Shown piece by piece: positions 53,134 through 63,545 of a stretch of 64,000 nucleotides of DNA. The notes below the pieces were generated by a model, which worked only from the letters and a program-made list of their open reading frames with translations, was not told the DNA's origin and did no database searches. Every line of letters starts with the position of its first letter. Within the stretch, counting starts at the first letter, position 1. Origin of the DNA: Argyresthia goedartella (lineage: Eukaryota; Arthropoda; Insecta; Lepidoptera; Argyresthiidae). The DNA lies in assembly GCA_949825045.1 (NCBI GenBank), contig OX463824.1, positions 26,210,501-26,274,500 of the forward strand. Direction: 5' to 3'. The translations under genes were made by a program, and so were the position numbers.

Positions 53134-53571
53134 CTTCACCCTAATTTCCAGGTGCCTCTTTCATCAACGTTTTGTAGTTCCCGTGTTTTTCAAAGCTCCT
53201 TCGACCACATTCGATGTTCCTATCTTCATCTTATGATTTTGTTTACAATTCCCTCCGAAAAGTTTTCGAACCTTTGTCCCATTTATAGTATAGTTGGAGA
53301 CTCGGGGCCAGGGCCGGGTTAGTACTATCCATGATCGGAGTTAATTAACTAGGGAAGATTATGACGGAGGTATCCCGCTGCCTTCTATAATCGCAACTTA
53401 CCGCCGTACCGATATCCTAGTAAGCCGCCGGTAAGTTTCGATGCTGAATCCATCTCTGGCCTTAGTATCGTACTGGCCCTACTCCTGCCTAGCGCCAGGC
53501 TGATCGATTAAGCTCCACTGCTGAGCTTGCTTTTTTCGTCGATGTCTCCTATTTGATCCTCATATACCTTT
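53134..53571. other. No recognised gene
   Basis: Less AT-rich than average, no ORF above 60 codons with a domain. It should have contained the rest of the G2 5' LTR if the mariner had simply jumped into it, but it does not. Confidence 0.4.
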
Positions 53572-55115
53572 GTTCAAGTCGGGAGATAAGGGTGATCCTT
53601 CAAATTTCAGTTCTTCCAACACTAAGTAAAATATTTGAAAAGATTATACTCAATCAAATGCTCTCATATTTCAACCGTACAAGACAACTCCACGCCAAAC
53701 AATACGGTTTCCCTAGTGAAATCGACTACGGACTCTCATATTTATTCTGCATGGGAGGCCGCACAGGATGCTATCGGAGTTTTTGCGACCTGTCGAAGGC
53801 GTTTGATTGTGTTGATCATAATACGCTTTTAATTAAATTAAACCATTACGGAGATAGAAATAAAGCGTTGGATCTACTAAGATCATACCTAAGCAATATA
53901 ATTCAAAAGGCAGAAGTTAACGGCGTTATATCTGATGGATCGGCTGAAAAATTGGCGTTCTACAAGGTTCCATATTAGGTCTTTTCTTTTTCCTGGTATA
54001 TATTAACGATCTGCCTTTCATGGTGGAGAAATTAACTGACATAGTGTTGTTTGATGATGATACTTCTTTTTGCTTATGATTTTGATGATATTAATGGTGT
54101 ATTGTCTTTAACCTTGAATTGGTTCACAGTTAATAATTTATTGTTAAACGCTGGTAAAACCAAGTGTATCTCACTTCCAAATGTCAGGCAAGTTGAGACC
54201 AGTTTAGTCTTAAACAACAGCACCTTAGAATTAGTAAATGATACGAAATTTCTTGGAATAAACATTGATAGCAAATTGCAGTGGGGACCCCACATAAATA
54301 AATTAGCTGGTAAATTAAGTTCTGCGGCTTACGCAGTTAGGAACATCAGACAAAGCACGGATGTGGCTACATCTAGGCTAGTATATTTTAGTTACTTTCA
54401 TAGTGTCATGTCCTATGGTATCTTGTTGTGGGGCAAAGCAGCGGATATTCAAACTATTTTTAATTTACAGAAAAGAGCTATTCGAGCAATTTATAATTAA
54501 AACGCACAGACTCCTTAAGTCAGCTTTTTAAAGAAATTGACATACTAACTGTAGCCAGTCAATTTTTTTCGAAAATATAATGTATGTACGCAAGAACCTT
54601 ACAACATTTTCCAAACTTAGCGATAGCTTTAATGTTAACCTAAGAAATAATCACAGACTGTGTGCGCCCCGATTTAGACTCGCGAAGGTTAGCAATTCTT
54701 TCAAGGGTCAGTGTATTTTCTACTATAATAAGATACCTCTGGAGATTTTGAAAATGCCATTTGAGCAATTTAAAAAGCATGTCAAAGCGACTTTGTCGAA
54801 AAAGGGATATTACAATGTTCAAGATTACTTAAATGACACGACTTTATGGGGTTAATCTAGTTCAACACAGACCTTGATGTTAATAATTTTGTAATTATTT
54901 ATTCCTGCTTATTAATAATAATAATCAATTTTTTCATATTTGTAATAGTTAAGCACAACCAATTTTTATAAGAGATCTACAAATCAATCTGTGGGAGTTT
55001 CTACGCCCTTATTCTCCCACAGTGGTCCAATGTAGAGAAGAGGCAAAAAAATGACGTTTTCTAAGTATATGTAAATATCTACTGTAATAAAGTACTTTGA
55101 CTTTGACTTTGATCT
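53572..55115 (+). pseudogene. LINE-B ORF2 3' half (RT to end) with tail
   Basis: Starts with KSGDKGDPSNF, the RT entry motif. Then 53553-53978 gives LPTLSKIFEKIILNQML, CDLSKAFDCVDHNTLLIKL and NKALDLLRSYLSN. The catalytic site reads VLFDDDTSF (A of FADD changed to D) at 54044-54070. Frame 54051-54500 gives LNWFTVNNLLLNAGKT and SKLQWGPHINKLAGKLSSAAYAV. Frame 54580-54855 gives the C-terminus (NNHRLCAPRFRLAKVSNSF, FEQFKKHVKATLSKKGYYN), ending TLWG. The 3' region ends in three CTTTGA units at 55095-55113. Frameshifts and stops break it. This is the best guide to the LINE-B 3' half. Confidence 0.88.
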
Positions 55116-55403
55116 TCTAGGCTTTCACCGCCGTTAAGGACTTCACCTGTAACCCCAGGCAGGGGACCACATTATACCCCGCAGTGCCGAACTCTGCCAT
55201 TGATATGTCCCGAGCCTACTAGAACATTCTCGGCCGCCACCGCGGCTGGACGCGCCAGAGAAGCATTACTCAAGTGGGCACCAGAAAAGAATCCTTGAGC
55301 CGGGTTAACGGTTTAGTATGAGACTTAAACCAAGGTTGTGTTAGACCAAAACCGAGAGCTGAGTGGGACTAAAACCGAGGGCTTTATAGCTTCACATTTT
55401 AAG

Positions 55404-55700
55404 GTCCAAATTTATTTATTACTTTAGATATTTACATATACATAGCAAACATTATTTTTGCCTAATACTACATTGGACCACTGAAACAAAAAAATTGGTT
55501 GTATTTAACTAATAAAAATATAACAATATTAATTATTATAATCAATTACCACTATACATATATAAAAGCAGACATATGACAGAAATATTTACAGCAAGGT
55601 CGTGTTGAGTTAGATCAACCCCGTACAGTCCTGTCATTTAAGTAATCTTGAACATTTTAATATCCCTTTTTAGACAAAGTCACTTTAACATGGTTTTATA
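55404..55700 (-). mobile_element. LINE-B 3' end (minus strand)
   Basis: TTTACATATACATAGCAAAC, ACATTGGACCACTG, AGATCAACCCCGTACAG and AAGTCACTTTAACATGG match LINE-B 3' text inverted, with the GAAGGGCGTAGAAACTCC part deleted. Together with the plus-strand copy ending at 55115 it makes an inverted pair 290 bp apart. Confidence 0.8.
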
Positions 55701-55769
55701 ATTTGATTTGATTGCAGACAGACGGACAGGGTCCGGGTCAGGGGAAATTACGCATGCGTAGCGTCCGTG

Positions 55770-56105
55770 GCCTAGCGGTATTCGCACATCGGTTACGATC
55801 GTGCGTGTAGCAACATCTGGCTGAGACGGGTACTGGATGGGTGTCCGTTTCTCTATGGCATTTGTTTCGGGTGCTTCTGTGTTTCGGATGACACGTTAAC
55901 TGTAGGTCCCGGGTACTCGGTGGTAGTAGTAGTAAAGCTGTGTCAGAAGACTTAATAGGCAGCTTGAAAACATGTGAGTGTCGGGTTGGCCACTAGCCCA
56001 GCACCCCGCCATCAACCCGCACTGAGCCAGCGTGGAGTATGGCTTAATCTTACTCGTATCTGGATAAAGGCCCCTGCCCCTCGTTGGGGTCATTAATGGG
56101 CTGCA
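55770..56105 (+). mobile_element. SINE-R copy, reference orientation
   Basis: The head GCGTCCGTGGCCTAGCGGTATTCG has an A-box-like TGGCCTAGCGG. Further on GGGTACTGGATGGGTGTCCG resembles the internal control region of 5S rRNA (GTACTTGGATGGGAGACCG). The end is ATCTGGATAAAGGCCCCTGCCCCTCGTTGGGGTCATTAATGGG. Other copies are inverted at 30.77, 31.97 and 14.96 kb. Confidence 0.7.
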
Positions 56106-57020
56106 GGATTATGTAGAAAAGTTTCTGTTATGCGTTCAATCGATAAATATAACATGCATTTACCTGTATGTATAAGACTAAATAGTGATATTTTCGTAGC
56201 CCAAGCCGAGCGAGATTATAATGTATTAATTCGAATCTTAAACAAACGTGGCTCACATAGAGCCCGAGGCTCACACATAATCCAATCCTAGTATTGAAAT
56301 AACTCGTTGCGTCAGGTCCTTTACTTAGTTTATCAAAGAATAATACATAATTTAGACCTCGGTTGAGTGTGTTGACGCCAAGTCGCGTCTGGTTTATGGC
56401 GTGGCCATATAAGTGACATTATAAGCACATGTCGGTGACGAGTATAATGCCCGTCTCGGTTTAGAAATATGTAAGGTGTACTTATTATACACAACAAACT
56501 TTTCGATAAAGATATGAATAAAAATAGAGTCGATCTTTTTTCCAATCGGGATGGCAGAGGTAGCTCTCATTAATGACTGGTTTATAATTCATAAGGTACT
56601 CCGTTTAGTCAAATTTTCAACAGTAGAATTTTTACTATTTAAACGCCGGGCGAGTAACTGTGACAACATACTTGAGTGAGTACGTCAAACTTTGAGTTTT
56701 GCGTTGTGCATCCGGACCCCAGCAATCCAGATCCCACCTCAAAACCCCAAGAAAAACAAAATTAAAAGGGCACCAAAATCGTGCAGTTTCACTTAATCGC
56801 GGTGATCGATCAAGGGCCCTCGAGATGGGCGGCCAAAGGGCGGGGGCCCTTTAGGGCACCACTCACACTTAAGCCCTACATAAGCACGCCTCACCTTGAG
56901 GCTAAGTGCGTCGTCTGTTTTTACAGACTCCAACACTGTAGCCCGGGAGCTGAAAGCTTTTTACGTCACCTTAACCGATAATTCCATTCCCATCAACATT
57001 TTATATCATAACATTATTAT
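56106..57020. other. No recognised gene
   Basis: No ORF with a domain (66 and 70 codons at most). Bases 56800-56860 are GC-rich (GGGCGGCCAAAGGGCGGGGGCCC). Confidence 0.35.
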
Positions 57021-57024
57021 ATAG

Positions 57025-57115
57025 GCACATACATTGCTTCTGGCCCCACACTAAGATACCTTGTATCGTGGAAACCAGAAACAGCGACGTGACGCTCATA
57101 TTAACTTCCAAGAAC
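57025..57115 (-). mobile_element. SINE-3 3' fragment (minus strand)
   Basis: CATTGCTTCTGGCCCCACACTAAGATACC..GTATCGTGG..ACCAGAAACAGCGACGTGACG is the inverse of the SINE-3 body. Confidence 0.75.
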
Positions 57116-57483
57116 TGTTTTTTTTCCTTGTTTCTCATAACTATAAGTGTAGGTACTCGTGTAATAAAAACTACATATTTGAGTAATTACAAAAATACAT
57201 AATAATGTATGATAAATTTTAACCATTTTATCAAATTAACTTTTAACTATTATATAAGATCCTTAACTTTAAATGTTACTATAATTTTAAATTATGTCAA
57301 ATATTTTAACTGTATGTTCATAATTAAATTACAGAACATTTTTCTTTTTTGTTAGACAATATTGTTGCATATAAGAAGGGAGGAGCGTATGTAACTTATC
57401 CCAAAACACAGAAACTCTACATACTTTGGGGAGTAGCGACTCTTATATTGTCTGTACAAATGAATGACAAAACTGTAGCAACA
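57116..57483. other. No recognised gene; possible retroelement tail
   Basis: AT-rich. It ends in AATAAACATGATTATTATTATTATTAC (57490-57515), which could be the 3' tail of an otherwise unrecognised plus-strand retroelement. Confidence 0.3.
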
Positions 57484-57815
57484 TTACTGAATAAACATGA
57501 TTATTATTATTATTACATACATGCTAAACATAGATAATACATATATATACCTAAAAAGATACATATTAGACCTAAAGAGAAAGGAAGTGTTTTTACGCGA
57601 CTTTAAATATATTGAGAGGTGGACTGTCCCTGATGGTGTAGGAGAGTGCATTCCACAGACGAGTGGCCCGGATTTTAAATCTGTGCTCATAGGACGCGGT
57701 ATCATGCCGAAGAGTTATGAGCATGGATGCTGTGCGAGATATCTGAAGCCTGCTGGAAGATCAAAAATCGAAACGGTCTCGCAAGGAGCTTGGATAGCGT
57801 GGTGTAGAATGTTGT
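57484..57815 (-). mobile_element. LINE-A 3' part of ORF2 (minus strand)
   Basis: The minus strand aligns with 63.0-63.26 kb: TCCAGCAGGCTTCAGA, CATGCTCATAAC, CCTATGAGCACAGATTTAAA, CTGTGGAATGCACTC, CACCATCAGGGACAGTCCA. The frame is broken. A plus-strand 106-codon frame here is a shadow. Confidence 0.75.
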
Positions 57816-58869
57816 AAAGGAAATCCGATATTGGGAGCGCGGTAGCAAGTATTAGAAATAAGGCCACAATTTAATGATTATCCTGTCTTCGTCTTAGAGA
57901 TTTATTATTTGACAATGTAGTTGCATGCTATGCTTGAACCATTTGTACACACAAGTATTTGGATTTGGGATGAGGAAAAGCAAAATATATCCCCCATTCT
58001 TGTGCACCTTTTTCGATGGAGCTGCTGCACGTTGCCTCGTTTTCGCCCGTTTGCTCGGCATTGGCACAAGTGTTCCTAGCTCGCTTAAAATGTATAATTT
58101 TCGATACGGAAAATCAAGTTTTAGTGGAGGAGCTGCCCGTTACTATTCTTGTGCAAAATATGCCAAAACGTTGGCATGAATCTACGGAAGAATGATGGAC
58201 AAGGAATATGAAGGAGTATGAAGATAAATTGCAAAGCAAACGTCCAAGAAGAAGTCGATGGATAATTTACTTATGGAGACAAAACACGTTAAACAGTGAT
58301 AATACAATTGGTGGACAAATATTTTACAGAGTCCTTCAAAAATGGTAACAGAGAAAGTTTTGCTATTCGGAGAAAGTCGGGATTACGCGGTCCAAAGTTC
58401 TAGAGACATTAAAAAACCAAGTCAAATAATTCAAGGTCCGACACCATTTACAAGTACTTTAAACTGGAGAGTCCCATACCATCGGATGCACCAAAAATTT
58501 CGCGGCAACCAACCATACTCACACCGAGAGCGCGGGCAACTACGAGCGAGCTAGTACCGCCACCGCTGCAGTCGGCGTGCTGCCATCCGTCGGCGCTGTT
58601 GCAGAGGGCTACAGGGGACCGTCCCCGCAGAGACTAAACCAGCCGTAGATGCTGGGCGGTGTTTTTTTGCCAGAAAGGCATTTGTTAACTGGTGATGACT
58701 TTATTTTAAGTTGTTTGTCGGGTTACTTAATTCCTTTCATAAATAAACCTAATTAATCTGTAGAAGAATAACAAAAATGTGTTTCTTCTCATAACGAGGC
58801 CATCGGATTGGAGGGAAATTATTTATTGGAAATAGAAGCAAGTGTAAACCGGTAAATTGGAGACATAAA
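57816..58869. other. No gene that I can name; possible coding relic
   Basis: Short open stretches at 58100-58300 (for example VTILVQNMPKRWHES and NTIGGQIFYRVLQKW in shifting frames) have a protein-like look and precede the DIRS-like relic, but I cannot assign them. A 70-codon frame lies at 58342-58554. Confidence 0.3.
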
Positions 58870-59330
58870 AACTGCCAACAGACTTGTCTCTCCTAAGTTG
58901 TAACATGTGCTGCGTAGATTAAAAAGAAGCCTATTTAATACGGCCGACTTCCGAATGCCACAAGGGGTACTTTAGATTCGTTTTCATCGGTAAATATGAT
59001 GAATTTATTTTGTGGAAAATAACATCTTAACAGCTGTGAATGACATTAGAAAATATCACTACTATCTGGATTTTTTTACTCAGGCTTCCACGACTGGTTC
59101 ACGACTGGACAGAGCTAGAAAGTTCAAACATTATATCTGGAACTATTGGCAGTCTCATTCGGGATAAGCTCATTCGCTGGTGACAAGCAAGATTGTTGCA
59201 TTATTCTCCGGGCCGACAATACCACAGCCATAGCCTACATTTATAAGATGAGTAGTATTCAATATCCTCACCTGATTCGTGTTGCAAAGCAAATTTGGAA
59301 ATTCTGTCAAGTACGGTTATCCGTACTAGT
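58870..59330 (+). pseudogene. DIRS-like retroelement relic: RT and RNase H pieces
   Basis: Near 58880-59015 the plus strand reads, across stops and a shift, IGDIKTANRLVSPKL, then CCVD.KEAYLIRP and KGYFRFVFIGKYDEFI, the order of the first RT blocks in DIRS-type elements. Frame 59146-59349 then gives CCIILRADNTTAIAYIYKMSSI and PHLIRVAKQIWKFCQ, very like the RNase H of DIRS elements (DNTTA and the IW.FC close). The RT active site is deleted between them. No tyrosine recombinase is visible. Confidence 0.65.
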
Positions 59331-59449
59331 TTTAGTTTTGGATCTTTAATTTATTTATTAAGGTCTGTACAACATGTATACAACAATGCAGATTACTAAA
59401 ATATTTTAATTTTAATTTTACTTGTAAATCCACTATGTATATACTTCAC

Positions 59450-59690
59450 AGCTGTACAGCATCACCGCAATGCTGAAGTAGGGACGACTGTGGTGGTTTG
59501 GACATGGGTATCGCATGGAGCTCACTTGTTTGCTTTAGCAAACTCACCTGAGTGAAGTCGTGCACGCCAAGAGACCAGTTGGACGGCCCTTGTTGCGTTT
59601 CAAAGATTGCGCCAAGCGTGACCTGGCCGCGTTCAAAATCGAAGCCAACAGATGGAAAGAGCTCGCAGATGGAAGAGGAAGCATTTAGAT
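59450..59690 (+). pseudogene. RTE-like LINE ORF2, C-terminal fragment
   Basis: The plus strand reads LWWFGHGYRME (stops between), VVHAKRPVGRPLLRFKDCAKRDL and KIEANRWKELADGR. The GRP.LR.KD..KRDL and W..LA..R phrases close the ORF2 of RTE-type LINEs. A 106-codon minus-strand frame over it is a shadow. Confidence 0.75.
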
Positions 59691-60255
59691 ACATTAACGA
59701 ACATAGTGTTGATTGTGCAATACTTGGAAAGTGTATCGATGCCACGCTGTAAGAATACGCAGTCATCTACTGTATTAAGGACATCCTCATAGAGAAGTTA
59801 GGTAGGATCTACAAGTTCGTTAATTAATATGAGAAACAATAAGGGACCCAAATGCGAGTTCTGGGGAACGCCAGAAAGCATGACCAATGGAGCTAACTTT
59901 TTATGGCAGTTTATGGCAACTATTTAGCTACGATTTTTGAGGTGAGATTTGAATCATCTACGCAGACTTCCATAGATACTTTAGGCTTTGAAATAGTCAA
60001 TCAAGATCGTGTTTGAGTTTGAAGTCAGTGTAGATGGAATTGACTTGTTTACTTTTACCGAGCGCATCATTTAAAAGGGTTTGATTTTCAAGTATGTTGG
60101 ACAGGGTATACTTGCCTTCGACAAATTCGTGCTGAAGTGGTGATATGTAGTTTTTAACATTTGAGTTATTAGTTGTATATATCAGTGATTACAATATTTT
60201 ATCAAAACATGATGGAATTCTAATTAGCCTATAATTATCGCATTGTGTACTGTCG
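59691..60255 (-). pseudogene. LINE RT fragment, jockey/CR1-like
   Basis: The minus strand from 60250 reads CDNYRLIRIPSCFDKIL, LQHEFVEGKYTLSNILENQ, KQVNSIYTDFKLKHDLD and then GHAFWRSPELAFGSL-like text with stops. These are the NYRPI, QHGF, DFSKAFD and PQGS-LGP blocks of an RT in order. It is not clearly one of the other families here. Confidence 0.6.
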
Positions 60256-60259
60256 ACAT

Positions 60260-60680
60260 ACATCTTAGCATCGTCGGCAACGCTTTTGCCTGTGAAGTCC
60301 TGAACAAACTCCAAAAACTTGCCGACCGCGTACATCCCGAGGCTCAGTGCGGCTTCTGCGAACAGCATTCTACGGTGGATATGATATTCACTCTGTGCCA
60401 GGTTCAAGAGAAGTGTATAGAGCAACAATCCCCTCTACTAATCGCCTTTGTGGACCATAACATTGCCTTTGACATGGTGAGTAGAGAGGGGATATACACA
60501 TCGCTCGAAAAGGTTGGATGTCCGCCTAAGCTCTTGAGTCTCATCAAGTCATTCCACGAGGACATGAAGGGAACTTTTGTGTTCAATGGCGACTCATCTG
60601 CTCCGTTTGCTGCGGCTTTTCGCTGCTTTTGAAAGTTGCTTTCGGCAAGGCTGACCAGGGTATACATCTAAATAAGAAGA
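60260..60680 (+). pseudogene. RTE-like LINE RT, part 1
   Basis: Frame 60243-60632: LSIVGNAFACEVLNKLQKLADRVHPEAQCGF, STVDMIFTLCQVQEKCIEQ, LIAFVDHNIAFDMVSREGIY, GCPPKLLSLIKSFHEDMKGT. RTE/BovB-type RT palm. The block after FNGDSSAPF (with the KQGC motif) is shortened. It is cut near 60680 by LINE-A and picks up again at 63546. Confidence 0.82.
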
Positions 60681-63545
60681 ATGGGTTACAGGCTTTACAG
60701 GAACGACAGAGTCGGGAAAGCCGATGGGGGTGTCGCTATTTATCTGCCTGCGGAAATTCCGTGCTGCTGAATATCTCTTTCTCGAAATAACTCTTCACCA
60801 CAGTAAGGTCCTCCTCGGTGTTCTTTATAGTCCCTCTCTTCGCATCGACTACTTCGACTCATTAGAATCCCTCCTCAATGAACTCTCACCTCTTTATAAC
60901 GATACCTTCATTCTCGGTGATTTCAACACCTGTCTCCTCAAAAACAATTCCCATTCTGACAAACTCAAGTCCATAGTCGATTCCTTCAATCTGCATATTC
61001 TGCCTCTTGATGCCACACATTTTCAACCGAACTGCTCTCCCTTTCTTCTGGATATTATGATCATTTCTAACTTGGATAAGGTCGCCGTACACTGGCAACT
61101 CAATTCCCCTTTCTCGTTTCATGACCTTGTCTATATTTCGTATAAGATCAGGCCTCTCAAGAGCAGAGCAATATTTCTTAATATTCGTAAGTTTAGGGAT
61201 ATTGACTGTCTTAGGTCGGATGCCTTGTCGATCAACTGGTCCCCTGTTATATCCAGCGAGACCATGAACGAGAAAATGGAAAATTTAAATAGCATAGTCC
61301 TAAGGCTCTTCGACAAGCATGCACCTATAAAAAAGTGAGAGTAAAACACCTACCCGCCCCTTGGCTAACTGACAATATTAAGCGTCTAATGGCCAAGAGG
61401 AACAGAGCCAAGTATAAATACCGTAAGAATCCGACAGATGACAATTTACTTTCTTACAAATGTCTTCGCAACTGCTGCAACCGTCTCTGTCGTGATGCTA
61501 AACGTCGGCACATTCACGAGAGTATTGAAAGTTACACACCATCTCAAGTGTTGAAATTCCTAAAAACGCTAGGTATAGGTAAATCTCAGGACCTACACGC
61601 TAGTAATGTAGAGCTCAACGGTCTCAACCAGTTATTTTCTGCTCCGCCTGTTGTGATGGATTCCACGGTTAAACAAGCCACTCTTCAGAGCCTGCGCTCT
61701 AAGCCCTTACCCGACACCACACCATTCAACTTGAGCAATGTCGAAATCTATGCGGTCAAGAAGGTGGTACTAGCAGTCAGCTCGAAAGCGGTAGGTGACG
61801 ATAAAATCTGCTTTAAAATTATTTTCACATTTATTAATGAACTACTGCCAGCTATTACACATGTAATAATTTTTTCCATATTGAATGGAGTCTTCCCCTT
61901 GGAAAAAAGCATTAGTCATCCCGTTACCTAAAACAACCACTCCCACCTATTTTAAAGAGTATCGTCCTATTTCAATCCTACCCATTCTTTCCAAAGTCCT
62001 TGAATCCATTATCCATAGCCAGCTCTCTAATTACCTTCAATCAAACAATCTGCTGAACATGTACCAGTCAGGTTTCAGACCGTGTCATAGCACTGTCACG
62101 GCTCTGCTGAAAGTCACAGATGATATCCAGCTAGCCATGGACCGAAAACAGCTTTCCGTGCTGGCTTTACTTGACTTTAGTAGTGCTTTCAACTGCGTAG
62201 ATTTCGACATCCTCATTGAGCTTTTCAGATCCCTGAACATCTCCCCCTTCTCTGCCAGCTGGTTCGACACTTATTTGAGGGATCGGCAACAGAGTATCAG
62301 GTCGGAGGAGACATCCACTGAAGGGTGTGACCACTTTGCAGGCATCTCTCAAGTTGGTATTCTCTCTCCTCTTCTATTCTCGATTTTTATTAACTCTATC
62401 TCAGACGTCCTGTCTTCCTCACATCTTTACGCTGATTATCTCCAGGTTTATCGCCACTTTTCTCCTAACGATGTAAACTCTGCTGTGCAGGCACTCAATG
62501 CTGATCTTGAGGGTATAAGAAGTTGGGCTTCATCCTTCGGACTCCTGGTCAACCCGAGTAAGTCCCTGGCCATCATTTTAGGTACCCAACATTCTCTTAA
62601 CTTATTGCAGCAACAGCCCATTCCACCTGTCACTTTTAATGCTACCACAATCTTATATAGCAATAAAGCTAAAAACCTGGGTCTTATCTTTGACAACCAG
62701 CTGTCCTGGTCATCACATGTCAATGAGGTCAGTCGCCGAGTATTTTCTACTTTTCACTCACTCAGGAGACTTCAGTTCTTTTTGCCTCGACAGACCAAAA
62801 TCAGTCTCGCCCAGTCTCTTCTTCTACTCCTCATCGATTATGCTGATGTTTGCTGGGTCAGTGCTAATGAAGAACTACTGAACAAACTCAAACGTCTAAA
62901 AAATCTCGGGATTCGGTTTATTTTCGGGCTGCGCAAATACGACCATGTTTAACAACATCGCAAGGAGTTGTAGTGGCTGCCGATCCGTCTTCGCCGGGAT
63001 TCTCACATCCTCTATTTCCTCTACAACATTTTACGGAATCCACGCTATCCAACCTTCCTACGAGACGGTTATCAATTTCTTTCATCCAGCAGGCCTCGGA
63101 GAACTTGCTATGCTATTTTCATGCTCACTACTCCACAACATTACACCGTGGCCTATGAGCACGGGTTTAGACTTCGGGCCATTCGGTTGTGGAATGCGCT
63201 CCCCTGCACCATCAGGGACAGTCCAAATCTGAATATATTTAAAAATCGTTTGAAGAAGCAATACGTCTCTCTTTAGATTTATAGGTATTATGCATGTTAG
63301 TATTTATTAGTATGTATAGTTTATTATAAATATTTGGTATATTATCATAGTAATTATATTATTTATATTATTTATTGTAAGTACTTGTCTTAGGTCTTCC
63401 CTTGCTCAGCAATCAACCTTTGCCATCTCATCCTGGTTTGCTGAAAGAGATCTCTTATTAGAGATAAGCTCGCCTTTGTACACTATTTTCATGTAACTAT
63501 TATTTTGTTATAAGTTTTGTGTGCAATAAAGAAAATATGAATTAT
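60681..63545 (+). mobile_element. LINE-A copy, 5'-truncated, inserted in an RTE-like LINE
   Basis: Runs from within the endonuclease to a 3' end (GATAAGCTCGCCTTTGTACAC ... GTGCAATAAAGAAAATATGAATTATGAA). RTE-like RT text stops just before it and continues just after it in the same orientation, so LINE-A is the younger. A short GAAG near both junctions may be the target duplication. It is the longest LINE-A in the window. Confidence 0.82.
60690..63276 (+). pseudogene. LINE-A ORF2: endonuclease and reverse transcriptase
   Basis: Three long frames: 60724-61338 (EN; ILGDFNTCLL, with the later part of the fold), 61335-61931 (linker; APWLTDNIKRLMAKRNRA) and 61885-62952 (RT; KEYRPISILPILSKVLESI, SGFRPCHSTVTALLKV, ALLDFSSAFNCVDFDIL, GISQVGILSPLLFSI). 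Then the C-terminus with RHEL-like text to 63276. Catalytic box YADYLQVY: the second Asp of YADD is Tyr. Two frameshifts (about 61336 and 61900) plus a stop at 62952. Jockey/CR1 superfamily, perhaps Daphne-like (uncertain). Inactive. Confidence 0.88.

Noticed and set aside
57349..57537. 62-codon ORF with a tyrosine run
   Set aside because: The tyrosine run is an ATT microsatellite tail in translation. The rest has no family resemblance that I can name.
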